A stretch of 64,000 bases of DNA, taken from NCBI RefSeq assembly GCF_902712875.1, contig NZ_LR743509.1:248001-312000 (forward strand), written 5' to 3'. Positions 53,947-62,330 of the stretch are shown here, piece after piece. A program made the translations under genes and the position numbers. The DNA comes from Hyphomicrobium sp. ghe19. Lineage in GTDB: Bacteria; Pseudomonadota; Alphaproteobacteria; Rhizobiales; Hyphomicrobiaceae. The notes beneath the pieces were generated by a model. That model worked only from the letters and a program-made list of their open reading frames with translations, was not told the origin of the DNA and searched no databases. Each line of letters begins with the position of its first letter. The stretch's first letter is position 1.

Positions 53947-55065
53947 TTATTTCAGCGGGCCAGTCAAAAAGAGGGTAACGCGCAATCCGCCATGCAACAC
54001 CGGTCCCGCGGGCTGAGCGAACGGCAGGCCGGTCGCGTTGGCGAGAAAGGCTTCGCTCGTCACCATGCCAACTCTCCAGCCGGAGAATCGTTTGAGTAAA
54101 GTTTTGCCGAGAGAGCGGTAGAGGGATTGAAGTTCGTTCCTGTCGCCGAGCCGGTCGCCATAGGGCGGGTTGACGATGACGAGGCCGGGCGGACCTGGCG
54201 GCGGCGTGATTTCGCTTGCTGCGAGTTGTTGGAACTCGGTGATCTCCGTCACGCCCGCGCGTTCCGCGTTGGCGCGGCTCATACGGATCGCGCCCGCATC
54301 GATGTCGCTTCCGAAAAAGCGAAGCTCGGGCTTCGCCGCGTCTCCCGTGCCGCGTAGCCGCTCCCAAGCCGCTTTATCGAAAGTTGCCAATTGTTCGAAG
54401 GCGAAGTGGCGCGAGCGGCCGGGCTTATAGCCAGCTGCGATTTCTGCCGCCTCGATGATAAATGTTCCCGAACCGCACATCGGATCCAACACGGGCTCGG
54501 TCCCGACGAATCCGCATTGTCTCAGGAAGAGGGATGCCATCGTCTCGCGCATCGGCGCCTTGGCGACGGCTTCCTTGTGGCCGCGCTTGTGCAGCGGCTC
54601 GCCCGAAGTGTCGACAGCGATGGTGCAAAGATCGTCATCGATGCGGACCTTGATGACGACTTCGGCGTCGGGGGAGTGCTTGGCCCCGAGTTCCTCGCGG
54701 ATCGCTTTTTCAATCCGCTGCGCTGCCGCGCCCGAATGATAGATGCGCGAACTCTTGCTGCAGGAAGCCTGGACGCGGAAGGGCACATCGGGGCGGAGGA
54801 CTTCGCCCCAGACGATGCGGCGGGCGCGCTTGTCGAGCTGGGCGAGATGCATGGCGCGGAATTCGTCGATGCGGGCGAGCACGCGGCCTGCGCCCCGGAG
54901 TTCGAGATTTGCGCGCCACACCTCGGGCCAGCCGCCTTTGATCGTGACGCCGCCTGTCGTGATCTTCGGCTCTTTAAATCCCGCGGCCTCGGCCTCTTTG
55001 CCGAGCGCGGGTTCAAAGCCTGGAGTGGCCGAAAGGAAGATTTCGAAATCGCCATCTGTGGTCAT
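53947..55065 (-). CDS. THUMP-domain RNA N2-guanine methyltransferase (RlmL N-half type)
   Basis: 372 residues. An N-terminal ferredoxin-like and THUMP region (SATPGFEPALGKEAEAAGF, HSGAAAQRIEKAIREELGA) binds RNA. The SAM-dependent domain shows DPMCGSGTFIIEAAEIAAG and the catalytic NPPYGDRLGD. It matches the short RlmL/YcbY-type family (UPF0020) that modifies 23S rRNA. It lacks the second, RlmK-like half of E. coli RlmKL. Confidence 0.92.
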   Translation of the reverse strand: MTTDGDFEIFLSATPGFEPALGKEAEAAGFKEPKITTGGVTIKGGWPEVWRANLELRGAGRVLARIDEFRAMHLAQLDKRARRIVWGEVLRPDVPFRVQASCSKSSRIYHSGAAAQRIEKAIREELGAKHSPDAEVVIKVRIDDDLCTIAVDTSGEPLHKRGHKEAVAKAPMRETMASLFLRQCGFVGTEPVLDPMCGSGTFIIEAAEIAAGYKPGRSRHFAFEQLATFDKAAWERLRGTGDAAKPELRFFGSDIDAGAIRMSRANAERAGVTEITEFQQLAASEITPPPGPPGLVIVNPPYGDRLGDRNELQSLYRSLGKTLLKRFSGWRVGMVTSEAFLANATGLPFAQPAGPVLHGGLRVTLFLTGPLK

Positions 55066-55170
55066 CCCGTCTGCTTATCGGGAAGAGGCGTTCGCTTCGA
55101 CAGTTTTCTCGCCGCGGCCGGGGTCTTATGGCGAGAAGAGAAGTTGCATCTCGTTAATTCCCGGATTCTC

Positions 55171-55848
55171 CTAATTCCAGCCGAAGATCGATTTTATGTG
55201 CATCCACGCGTTCACAGCAGGGTTGCTCGACGTCTGCGCCTCCTTGAAGGCGGGAGGATTCGTGCCGGCGGCATCGGGAATTGCGACCGGCTTCGGCGGT
55301 TCGCTTCGGGCTTCTCCCAGCAGGGCGTGCTTGGCATCCTTCAGGCTGACATGCTTCGGGGTCGCATCCTTGCATGCCTCGTCGCTCGCCACCTTGCAGT
55401 GCCGGAGACCTTCTGATTTGAGCAGCTTCACGCATGCCCGTTCGACGAGGACGTGGCCGAATGGGAGCGCTTCGACTTTTGCGGAATCGTCGACCACGCA
55501 AAGCACGGCCGCTGCCGGTCCGTCGCAGCGGACGCAAACGGGCGAGCTGTAGCAACTCGAGCCCGCAGACACGAGGACGAGACCTGAGCTTGCGGCGACC
55601 CGCAATGGATAAGACTGAGATTTTCCGACTGCCAAAACCTTGCCCCCATTTGGCGCCGAAAGTCGGTCTCGGGGGCGTTCGGATTTTGGCTGCGGCGTCT
55701 CAGTCTCGTAATATTGGCGCGCAATCTTGGGTCGTAAGGTTGATTTTTGGGGCGACTGGGCCGGTGCCCCGGGGGGCGGAGCAGCCTTACATATCGGTAG
55801 CCGTTTGGCCGCAATTCCGTCACTCTCCGCGGAGAGTTCGACGCTCAA
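55171..55848 (-). CDS. Hypothetical protein, Cys-containing
   Basis: 225 residues if the first start is used. The first ~70 are Pro/Lys-rich and may not be translated; a hydrophobic stretch near 82-96 (LRVAASSGLVLVSAG) is followed by a Cys cluster (SSCYSSPVCVRCDG). The rest alternates Lys/Ala helical parts (ACKDATPKHVSLKDAKHAL). Could be exported if translation starts internally. No family recognised. Confidence 0.42.
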   Translation of the reverse strand: MSVELSAESDGIAAKRLPICKAAPPPGAPAQSPQKSTLRPKIARQYYETETPQPKSERPRDRLSAPNGGKVLAVGKSQSYPLRVAASSGLVLVSAGSSCYSSPVCVRCDGPAAAVLCVVDDSAKVEALPFGHVLVERACVKLLKSEGLRHCKVASDEACKDATPKHVSLKDAKHALLGEARSEPPKPVAIPDAAGTNPPAFKEAQTSSNPAVNAWMHIKSIFGWN

Positions 55849-55899
55849 TCATCGGACGTGGGCCGGCGGCTTTAGCCCGCTCGCAAACATGAAGTTGCA

Positions 55900-56577
55900 A
55901 TGCGGATTTTGATTATTGAAGACGATGCCGAAACGGCGAGGCTTGTCAGCGACAGCCTTTCGTCCAACGGTCATCAAGTCGAGATCGCTTCCGACGGCAT
56001 CAATGGCCTGAAGCAAGCGGCTGTCGGATCGTTCGACGTGCTGGTCATCGACCGGATGCTTCCGGGTCTCGATGGCCTCAATGTCGTCCAGAGCCTGCGC
56101 CGTGCCGAGGTCACTTCCGCCATTTTATTACTTACTGCCATCGGCGGCATAGAAGATCGCATCGAAGGCTTTGAATGCGGCGCCGATGATTACCTCGTCA
56201 AGCCGTTCGCCCTGGGTGAGCTTCTCGCGCGCGTGACGGCGCTCGGGCGGCGGCCGCCAAGTCCGAAGCAGGACTTTCTCTTCAGGATCGATGATCTCGA
56301 GGTCAATCTCGTCAAACACGAAGTGCGGCGCGGCGGTGAGGTCATTCATCTGCAGCCGCGCGAATTCAGAATGCTCGAGCTTCTGATCAAAAATAGCGGA
56401 CGCGTCGTTACGAGATCCATGATTCTGGAACAAATGTGGGGGTTGGAGACGGACACCAAGACCTCCATCGTTCAAACAAACGTCAGCCGCCTGCGGTTGA
56501 AAATCGACCGGCCGGGGGATGCGCCTCTGATCCGCACGGTGAGAGGCTTGGGTTACATCATTGATCAGCCGGCATAG
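55900..56577 (+). CDS. OmpR-family response regulator
   Basis: 225 residues. Receiver domain: acidic pair Asp8/Asp9 (IIEDDAETARL), phosphorylated Asp51 in LVIDRMLPG, and Lys in DDYLVKPFALGEL. A winged-helix DNA-binding domain follows (LQPREFRMLELLIKNSGRVVTRSMIL, RGLGYII). It overlaps the next gene, a histidine kinase, by 17 bp, so the two form a two-component system. Stimulus unknown. Confidence 0.95.
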   Translation: MRILIIEDDAETARLVSDSLSSNGHQVEIASDGINGLKQAAVGSFDVLVIDRMLPGLDGLNVVQSLRRAEVTSAILLLTAIGGIEDRIEGFECGADDYLVKPFALGELLARVTALGRRPPSPKQDFLFRIDDLEVNLVKHEVRRGGEVIHLQPREFRMLELLIKNSGRVVTRSMILEQMWGLETDTKTSIVQTNVSRLRLKIDRPGDAPLIRTVRGLGYIIDQPA

Positions 56578-57961
56578 GTTAACGCAACGAACGGCGTTTC
56601 GTCTGGCGGGCGTCGTCGCTGCCATCATCACGCTGACCAACGTCGTCATTTTTGCGATTTTGTTTCTCGTCATCAGTGAGCAGCTCAGCCTGCATTTGAA
56701 GGCCCACGTCGATGAAGTGCGGGAAACTCTCGTCGATGTTCAAGGGAGTGAGAGCGACGGGTTTCGCGAGCTTGCGGAGACGGTCGGACGGCATGCGCTG
56801 GTCGCTCAGTCGGACGAAGACATTTATCTGCTGACGGACGAGAGCGGGAAATACGTCGCGGGCAACGTCAAATCATTGGAGCGATTCGATGGATGGCGAA
56901 CGATCCCGTGGCAGGATTTGAAACTCATCGGGCAATGGCCGTCGCCGCGAGCAAGCGATGCCGTTATCGGAATATGGACGCCCGTAAAAGGCGGCTATCT
57001 ATTCGTCGGAGACGGCAACGGCGATATCAAAGACGCCCAAATATTGCTTCTCACGGGATTGCTGTGGGGCATCGGCCTATCGGTCATTTGTGCGCTCTGT
57101 GGCGGGTACCTCCTTGGTCTCAAGGCGCAGCGACGTGTCGAGGAGATGGAGCAGGTGCTCGATGCCGTTGCCTCCGGAGAGTTCAACCGGCGCATCCCAA
57201 GGAATGCAGCGTCGGACGACATCGATCACGTTGCGGCTCTTATCAACGTGACGCTGGACCGATTGCAGAAGCTCATCGGCAACTTGAAGCAGGTGTCGGT
57301 CGACATCGCCCATGATCTGCGCACGCCCATCAGCCGCATGCGCCAGAAGCTCGAAGTCGTCCGGTCGGGGCCTGCCACCATCGAAACCTACAAAGCCGCC
57401 GTCGATGAGTCGCTCGGCGAAATCGACAGCATCGCGGATACCTTTGATGCGCTGCTGCGCATTTCCGAGATCGAGGCCGGCGCCCGGAAGATGAAGTTCG
57501 TCGATGTCGAGTTGAACGGCCTCTTGGCAAATATCATCGATGCCCTGGAAGCGGTTGCGGAAGAGCGTCAGCATCGTTTGCGGGCGCTCAGCGGCACCGG
57601 CGGTCCCTTGACGGTCCGTGGCGACCGCCGGCTTCTCAATCAGCTCTTCGTCAATCTCATCGAGAATGCGATCCTGCACTGTCCGCCCGCATCGGATATC
57701 GAGGTGGAGCTGGCCGGAGACACGCGACAGCCGATTGTTCGGGTGCGCGATACGGGGCCAGGAATTCCAGTAGAAGAACGCGAAAAAGTATTCAGGCGGC
57801 TTTACCGGTTGGAAAAAAGCCGGACCACGCGCGGGAGCGGGCTCGGCCTCAGCTTGGTTGCTGCTATCGCGGAACTTCACAGCGCCAAGGTGACGCTTGG
57901 GGATAACAAGCCGGGCCTCGTCGCTGAAATCACGTTCGATCAGGCGCCGCGCGTGAGTTAG
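56561..57961 (+). CDS. Membrane sensor histidine kinase
   Basis: 466 residues from a TTG at 56561 that overlaps the regulator gene by 17 bp; no other start fits. Two membrane helices (about 12-36 and 163-187) flank a periplasmic sensor of about 125 residues; a HAMP region precedes the HisKA box SVDIAHDLRTPISRMRQKLE with the phosphorylated His at about 251. The ATPase domain has LFVNLIENAILHCP (N box), VRDTGPGIP (G1) and GSGLGLSLVAAIAELH (G2). Signal unknown. Confidence 0.93.
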   Translation: MISRHRLTQRTAFRLAGVVAAIITLTNVVIFAILFLVISEQLSLHLKAHVDEVRETLVDVQGSESDGFRELAETVGRHALVAQSDEDIYLLTDESGKYVAGNVKSLERFDGWRTIPWQDLKLIGQWPSPRASDAVIGIWTPVKGGYLFVGDGNGDIKDAQILLLTGLLWGIGLSVICALCGGYLLGLKAQRRVEEMEQVLDAVASGEFNRRIPRNAASDDIDHVAALINVTLDRLQKLIGNLKQVSVDIAHDLRTPISRMRQKLEVVRSGPATIETYKAAVDESLGEIDSIADTFDALLRISEIEAGARKMKFVDVELNGLLANIIDALEAVAEERQHRLRALSGTGGPLTVRGDRRLLNQLFVNLIENAILHCPPASDIEVELAGDTRQPIVRVRDTGPGIPVEEREKVFRRLYRLEKSRTTRGSGLGLSLVAAIAELHSAKVTLGDNKPGLVAEITFDQAPRVS

Positions 57962-57979
57962 CCGGCTGATGACAGCCGA

Positions 57980-58792
57980 TCATACCGGTTCGCTTTTTCG
58001 AGAAATTGCCGAAAAAAGCATCTGGATGAGGGCGACCGTGACGGCCATGAACACCCCTGCAAAAATCACGTCGGACAAGAAGTGGCCGCCTTCCGTCATT
58101 CGCACGAAGCCGCACAAGCTTCCGAGCACGATGCCCGACACGAGCCATGCGCCGGCCGCCGTGGGGAACAGGAAGGCTGCGGCGAAGCCCAAGACGTAGA
58201 TCGAAGAGGCTTCGCCGGAAAAGAACGAACAATTTCTTGGACACGCCGTCGATTTGACCAAAGGAGGCGTAAACGATTTGTCTCCTCCGAATTCGACAAC
58301 TGTCTGTGGCCGGGCCCGCCCCCAATGGTCCTTGAACCCGAGGTTCGCGACAGTCAGCGGCCCGACGAGAACGCAGACGGCGAGGAAAAGCCATTTATTC
58401 GAAGAGAGGTTCAGCCACTTTCGTCCCGTCGTAAGCGTGATCACGCAGCCTAACAGCCCGACGGCGCAACTGCTGTAGAACAGGACGTTGAACAGGAACC
58501 GTGCCGCATTAAACGCGCCAGAGTCGCGTCCGATGAATTGGTGATCAGTGAAAAGCCGTTCCGACACGGCGAGATCGAGCTTCGGATAAATCTGGAAGAG
58601 AAGTGCGCTGGCCATGCCTACCGCCAACGCGCCCAGGATAAGCGTTTTCGCCGTTCGGCGTTGGAGGTCGACCGGTGCAGCTGCCGCGTAGGGCGCTGTA
58701 ATTTCATTTGAAACCAATAACTTGCCCCCTCGAAGCTTTCGGGTTGCACTCTCGAAGAGCTTTAAGCCCGGATCTGGGCGAATTTCTCTCAA
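57980..58792 (-). CDS. PAP2-family membrane phosphatase
   Basis: 270 residues with about five to six membrane helices. The three phosphatase motifs are visible: KDHWGRARP, SGEAS and RMTEGGHFLSDVI (the His/Asp of motif 3). Relatives include lipid phosphate phosphatases and LpxE-type lipid A phosphatases; substrate not predictable. It is convergent with the histidine kinase. Confidence 0.92.
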   Translation of the reverse strand: MREIRPDPGLKLFESATRKLRGGKLLVSNEITAPYAAAAPVDLQRRTAKTLILGALAVGMASALLFQIYPKLDLAVSERLFTDHQFIGRDSGAFNAARFLFNVLFYSSCAVGLLGCVITLTTGRKWLNLSSNKWLFLAVCVLVGPLTVANLGFKDHWGRARPQTVVEFGGDKSFTPPLVKSTACPRNCSFFSGEASSIYVLGFAAAFLFPTAAGAWLVSGIVLGSLCGFVRMTEGGHFLSDVIFAGVFMAVTVALIQMLFSAISRKSEPV

Positions 58793-58820
58793 ATTCGTAT
58801 GGTTTCCAACTTACGCTCCG

Positions 58821-59627
58821 CTAGCGTGAGGGTTCTTTCCGATCCGCCGGAGCGGGCGAAATCCTTCGCTCTGGCGACCAGCGCAACGACACGTAAAGCA
58901 CCGTGAGCAAGAGCACCAATGTCACGAGCGAGGCGTAGCCACGCGACATGCTCAGACCCCCGGCGTCGAGTGGCTTCGTTAGGAAATCTCCAAAAGTCGC
59001 GCCGAAGGGGCGTGTGAAGACGAAGGCGATCCAAAACAGAAGGACGTCGTTCAATCGCGTGAAGTAATGCAATGCGGCTACCGCGAGAATGATACCCGCG
59101 GTTACCAGTGCGCCCTGGATAAAGCTAAGTCCAACGTTGTCTACGAGGTAATCGCCGAAAGCCGTTCCAAGGCTGTTCGACAACAATACGGCCAACCAGA
59201 ACATCGACTCTGCGCTTGGCGTCGTGATCGGATATACTTTTAGGTTGCCAACCCGGTAATACCAGACCGCAAGGCTTAGAGCCAATCCGGTCACGAGTAT
59301 TATCGAGCCCGCGAAATAGCCTAGGCCCATCGAGCGATCCATAAAGTCCGAGATTTCCGTGCCGGCAGTCGTCGTTGCGATGATCGCACCCCAGAATAGG
59401 ACGGGGTGATATGTTTTGCCGCCGATCTGGGCCCACAGCACGATGGTCAGTATGGAGAACGTAATAGTCAGGCCGACGTAGTATCCGAGGCCGAGGGTCA
59501 TGGAGATGAAATCGCCGGCGGTCTCTCCGAGCGTCGTTGCTAGCACCTTCATAATCCAGAAGAAGATCGTGACTTGGGCGACCTTCGAATATGTCGCCGC
59601 GCCGGGGGCGAGGTGCTCTCGGTTCAT
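58821..59627 (-). CDS. COG4705-type membrane protein with fourfold internal repeat
   Basis: 268 residues, about 7-8 membrane helices. Four copies of a short motif occur at regular distance: TLGETAGDFIS, TAGTEISDFMD, SLGTAFGDYLV and PFGATFGDFLT. The motif resembles a Gly-Thr/Asp substrate-gating element and the fold probably arose by duplication. Uncharacterised family; the Asp/Glu/Thr residues in the membrane suggest a cation. Same strand as the PAP2 gene, 28 bp upstream. Confidence 0.85.
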   Translation of the reverse strand: MNREHLAPGAATYSKVAQVTIFFWIMKVLATTLGETAGDFISMTLGLGYYVGLTITFSILTIVLWAQIGGKTYHPVLFWGAIIATTTAGTEISDFMDRSMGLGYFAGSIILVTGLALSLAVWYYRVGNLKVYPITTPSAESMFWLAVLLSNSLGTAFGDYLVDNVGLSFIQGALVTAGIILAVAALHYFTRLNDVLLFWIAFVFTRPFGATFGDFLTKPLDAGGLSMSRGYASLVTLVLLLTVLYVSLRWSPERRISPAPADRKEPSR

Positions 59628-59676
59628 TCATGATCCTTTCGTATGGCAGGCTCCGCTCTGAATGGGGCCTGGCCCT

Positions 59677-60285
59677 TCATTCCAACACTTCGCACTGGCG
59701 GACTGGGCGCAACGGCCTTCCACGGAAATGTCTTTCGATAGCTTCGAGCGCGGATTTCCGGTCTCGATAGGTCCGTTGATTGCCGAGATAGCAGTTGGCG
59801 ATCAAAACCAGCGTCGGGGTTCCGATGGCCTTGGACGAACTCAGCGTCGCCAAGATCCCTTCGAACGCCTCGGCTTCGAGGGTAGGCTGTGCGAGTTGGC
59901 CCGCAACCGTCTTTACCAGATCGATATCGGCCGTCTTGAACCTCTTCACGCTAAGGTTCGCTATCCGCGGCGACGCAGAGATCTCGGCGATGAAGACGTC
60001 GATGGTCGCTCCGGAGCGGCCGGCGAACAGCGGGAGGACGGCGCGAAGCCCGTTGGCCTGCTTGGTGGCGCCGAGAGCCCGGAAGCCCTGCTCGATGGCT
60101 TCCAAGCTCTCCTTGAGCCGCGGAGGATAGGCGGTAGAGGGGCTCATCCGCTTCAGGCGCGTGAGGATCGTTTCCTTATGACCCTCATCAAAACAGCCCG
60201 CGAAGCGATATAATTCCTGCGACTTCTCGAACTCCGCGAGTTCGGCGAACGCACGAAGAGATCGCGCGAATTCCTTAGTGTGCAT
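59677..60285 (-). CDS. Hypothetical soluble protein
   Basis: 202 residues, mostly helical, no signal peptide or membrane segment (MHTKEFARSLRAFAELAEFEKSQ). Has a Lys/Arg-rich middle (KETILTRLKRMSPS, RLKESLEAIEQGF). No family recognised. Divergent from the stress operon beginning at 60522. Confidence 0.72.
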   Translation of the reverse strand: MHTKEFARSLRAFAELAEFEKSQELYRFAGCFDEGHKETILTRLKRMSPSTAYPPRLKESLEAIEQGFRALGATKQANGLRAVLPLFAGRSGATIDVFIAEISASPRIANLSVKRFKTADIDLVKTVAGQLAQPTLEAEAFEGILATLSSSKAIGTPTLVLIANCYLGNQRTYRDRKSALEAIERHFRGRPLRPVRQCEVLE

Positions 60286-60459
60286 GCCTGATTGCCCTAA
60301 CGATCACAGCGAAGCGGCCCAAACTTTAGTTGCTTGGCGGTCACTTTGCGGCGCGATGCATACAGTTCTATATGCCGGCGAAGGGGCATCCGGATTGGCC
60401 TTGGCGATATCGGCACGGTCATTCGCGTGCCCGCGCTCCTGCTCGTACGCCTGAAAACC

Positions 60460-60485
60460 GGAACTATCGCCCGAGGCACCGCGTT
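60460..60485 (+). promoter_or_regulatory. EcfG-type general stress promoter upstream of the DUF883-like operon
   Basis: GGAAC (60460-60464), 17 nt, then CGTT (60482-60485): an exact match to the alphaproteobacterial EcfG (sigma-EcfG) consensus GGAAC-N16/17-CGTT. It ends 36 bp before the ATG at 60522. EcfG and its PhyR/NepR partners are not in this window. Confidence 0.8.
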
Positions 60486-60521
60486 CATGGCACGCTTGAA
60501 CACGTTATCGGGAGAGTTTCT

Positions 60522-60812
60522 ATGGGAAGAATTGATACGACGGATGAGGTCAGATCTGCCTCGCACGATCTGGCCGATAGAGCCGTGGATGCTGGACTGA
60601 GAGCCGTCGATTCGCTGGATCGGGCGGTTTCGAGCGCTCAGGACACCGGGCAAAGACTCGCCGCCCAGACATCCGAACTCAGTAATAATTTGCAGAAAGT
60701 TGCCAAGAACTTTTCGAACGCCGTCGACAAGTCGGTCGCCGAGCAGCCGATGACGACGCTCGGAATGGCCGTGGCCGCTGGCTTCATTCTTGGTGCTATC
60801 TGGAAATCTTAA
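60522..60812 (+). CDS. DUF883/ElaB-YqjD-like membrane-anchored protein
   Basis: 96 residues from ATG 60522 (GGGAGAG upstream). A helical, Ala/Ser/Asp-rich soluble part (RAVDSLDRAVSSAQDTGQRLA) is followed by a C-terminal membrane anchor ending QPMTTLGMAVAAGFILGAIWKS. E. coli ElaB/YqjD of this plan tether ribosomes to the inner membrane in stationary phase. An EcfG-type promoter lies 36 bp before it. First gene of a run with 60828 and 61324. Confidence 0.82.
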   Translation: MGRIDTTDEVRSASHDLADRAVDAGLRAVDSLDRAVSSAQDTGQRLAAQTSELSNNLQKVAKNFSNAVDKSVAEQPMTTLGMAVAAGFILGAIWKS

Positions 60813-60827
60813 TTTCGGAGTTATCCG

Positions 60828-61310
60828 GTGTTCGCAAGCTTATTCAAGAGGGCCGAAGCGAGTGTAGAAAATACACTTGGCGAACTCGGGAACCGAGTGT
60901 TGATCGGAATTCCGTTTATCGTTGCGCTTGGTTTTGCCGCAGCTAGTTTTTCATCGTACGCAAATCGTACCTACGGTCCCGAGATCGGCAACCTGATCGT
61001 CGCGGGAGGATTTGTTCTTCTCGGATTCGTCGTTGCTCTGGTGGTGAAGTTTCGGAAGCGGCCCAGTGGCCCGACATCTGAAGTTCGTGAAGAGCCGGCT
61101 TCTGAGGAACCTCAAAGCACCGGCCCTTCTTTTCTAGAAGACGACAAGGTGATGAGCATCGTTTCGGCTGCCGCACCGATCGTGCTTCCGGCGATGCTAC
61201 GAACGGCATCGAAGAATTGGCCGCTCATTCTGGCGGCCGCGGCTGGCCTCTATGTCTTCAGCCGCTCCGAGAGCGTGGGGAGCGCTCCGCAATCCCCGCC
61301 GCAAGTTTGA
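60828..61310 (+). CDS. YqjE/holin-like membrane protein
   Basis: 160 residues, GTG start at 60828 with CGGAG upstream, 15 bp after the DUF883-like gene. Two membrane helices (about 25-45 and 52-75) and a C-terminal hydrophobic stretch near 122-145 surround a Pro/Glu-rich linker. Resembles the YqjE/phage-holin-like proteins that accompany DUF883 genes. Function unknown. Confidence 0.7.
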   Translation: MFASLFKRAEASVENTLGELGNRVLIGIPFIVALGFAAASFSSYANRTYGPEIGNLIVAGGFVLLGFVVALVVKFRKRPSGPTSEVREEPASEEPQSTGPSFLEDDKVMSIVSAAAPIVLPAMLRTASKNWPLILAAAAGLYVFSRSESVGSAPQSPPQV

Positions 61311-61323
61311 TAAGGAGAACTCA

Positions 61324-61665
61324 ATGGGATCCGCAGATATGAACAGGTCCGACGACGATACGATGGAAGCTCCGGAGCATGATGAAAACGGATCGCTTCT
61401 CAGCGACCCGACTGTCGCGCTGTTGGCCGCAGGTGCTATCGGCTTCGCGGTCGGCGCCGTGATCTGGCGATATAGAAAATCCAATATGTCATCGTACGGC
61501 TCGCTCGAGCGGGCTTTTGGCAGGGCTCGATCCGGCGCAACCGACACTGTAGAAAAACTTCGCAAGAGACTTCAGGACGAAGGCTATTCCCCTGCCCAGA
61601 TCGAAGGCGCGGCAAAGAAGCATTTGAGCCGGTTTATCGACGCCGTGCAACGAAGGGCCTACTAG
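61324..61665 (+). CDS. Small membrane protein, third gene of the stress operon
   Basis: 113 residues, ATG at 61324 behind AAGGAG. An acidic N-terminus, one membrane helix (about 30-50, VALLAAGAIGFAVGAVIWRY) and a basic helical C-terminal domain (EKLRKRLQDEGYSPAQIEGAAKKHL). Not recognised; follows the YqjE-like gene after 13 bp. A terminator follows at 61696. Confidence 0.72.
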   Translation: MGSADMNRSDDDTMEAPEHDENGSLLSDPTVALLAAGAIGFAVGAVIWRYRKSNMSSYGSLERAFGRARSGATDTVEKLRKRLQDEGYSPAQIEGAAKKHLSRFIDAVQRRAY

Positions 61666-61695
61666 TTTCACGGCGCGTTTTATGTAATCGAAATC

Positions 61696-61745
61696 CCGGA
61701 ACGGCATCGTCGCGAGTGCGGACCTGATGCTGTTCCGGTTTTTTT
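61696..61745 (+). terminator. Intrinsic terminator of the DUF883-YqjE-like operon
   Basis: CCGGAAC (61696-61702) pairs with GTTCCGG (61732-61738), with inner pairing CATC/GATG, followed by seven T (61739-61745). It lies about 30 bp after the stop of the third gene. Confidence 0.85.
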
Positions 61746-61813
61746 GTTTCGGCCCAGGAAAGGCTGGGTGTAGGCAAAGTTTTCACCGAATGTGAGAGGA
61801 GCGAACGCGAGAC

Positions 61814-61945
61814 ATGCAGCCGATCCAAAAGATCATCTTTCATATCGTTCTGATCGCCGGTATCGCGATTATCGTTAGTCATTATGGGCACATGGGCGAA
61901 GCATTTTCACCTGCGGATGCGCAGGATGCGCGCGCGGTGAAGTGA
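61814..61945 (+). CDS. Very small membrane peptide (43 aa)
   Basis: Open frame of 43 codons: MQPIQKIIFHIVLIAGIAIIVSHYG then a polar tail to AVK-stop. One hydrophobic helix (about 7-22). GAGAGGAG is 12 nt before the ATG, a little long but usable. GGAAA-N16-AGTT upstream (61756 on) weakly resembles an EcfG promoter. Position between two EcfG-controlled units supports it. Confidence 0.48.
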   Translation: MQPIQKIIFHIVLIAGIAIIVSHYGHMGEAFSPADAQDARAVK

Positions 61946-62003
61946 AGAGTTTGAAGTTCAAGCGCCTGCGATTTTGAGATACGTCAGCATGCGGTCCTGC
62001 TCA

Positions 62004-62029
62004 GGAACTTAGTGGTTGCGCCGCGCGTT
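62004..62029 (+). promoter_or_regulatory. EcfG-type general stress promoter upstream of csbD
   Basis: GGAAC (62004-62008), 17 nt, CGTT (62026-62029); exact consensus match, ending 31 bp before the CsbD ATG. A second such promoter within 1.6 kb makes chance unlikely. Confidence 0.8.
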
Positions 62030-62060
62030 TAGAGCCGCATCCACAAAAGGAATTACCTCT

Positions 62061-62276
62061 ATGGGCAGCACCGCTGACAAGGTTTCCGGCTACGCGAACG
62101 AGGCGGCCGGGAATATCAAGAAGAACATCGGCAAAGCCGTTGGTTCGGACAAGATGACGGTAGAAGGCGCCATTCAGGAGCTGAAAGGCGAAGCGCAGGT
62201 CGAAGTCGGAAAGGCGAAAGCTGCCGTCAAGGATGGCGCCAACAAAGTCGCTGATGAGATCAATCGCAAACTCTAG
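62061..62276 (+). CDS. CsbD-family stress protein
   Basis: 71 residues: MGSTADKVSGYANEAAGNIKKNIGKAVGS..., with the CsbD pattern of Gly/Lys-rich repeats (QELKGEAQVEVGKAKAAVKDG). CsbD-like proteins are strongly induced by general stress, with function unknown. The ATG at 62061 follows AAAGGAAT. An EcfG promoter precedes it, and a terminator follows. Confidence 0.93.
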   Translation: MGSTADKVSGYANEAAGNIKKNIGKAVGSDKMTVEGAIQELKGEAQVEVGKAKAAVKDGANKVADEINRKL

Positions 62277-62288
62277 TCAAAAGCATAT

Positions 62289-62314
62289 AGGCCGGTCAAA
62301 CGACCGGCCTTTTC
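62289..62314 (+). terminator. Intrinsic terminator after csbD
   Basis: AGGCCGGTC (62289-62297) pairs perfectly with GACCGGCCT (62302-62310), loop AAAC, then TTTTC. It separates csbD from the permease gene 17 bp on, so the permease may rely on read-through or its own weak promoter. Confidence 0.82.
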
Positions 62315-62330
62315 TTTGCTGGAGGTCACA

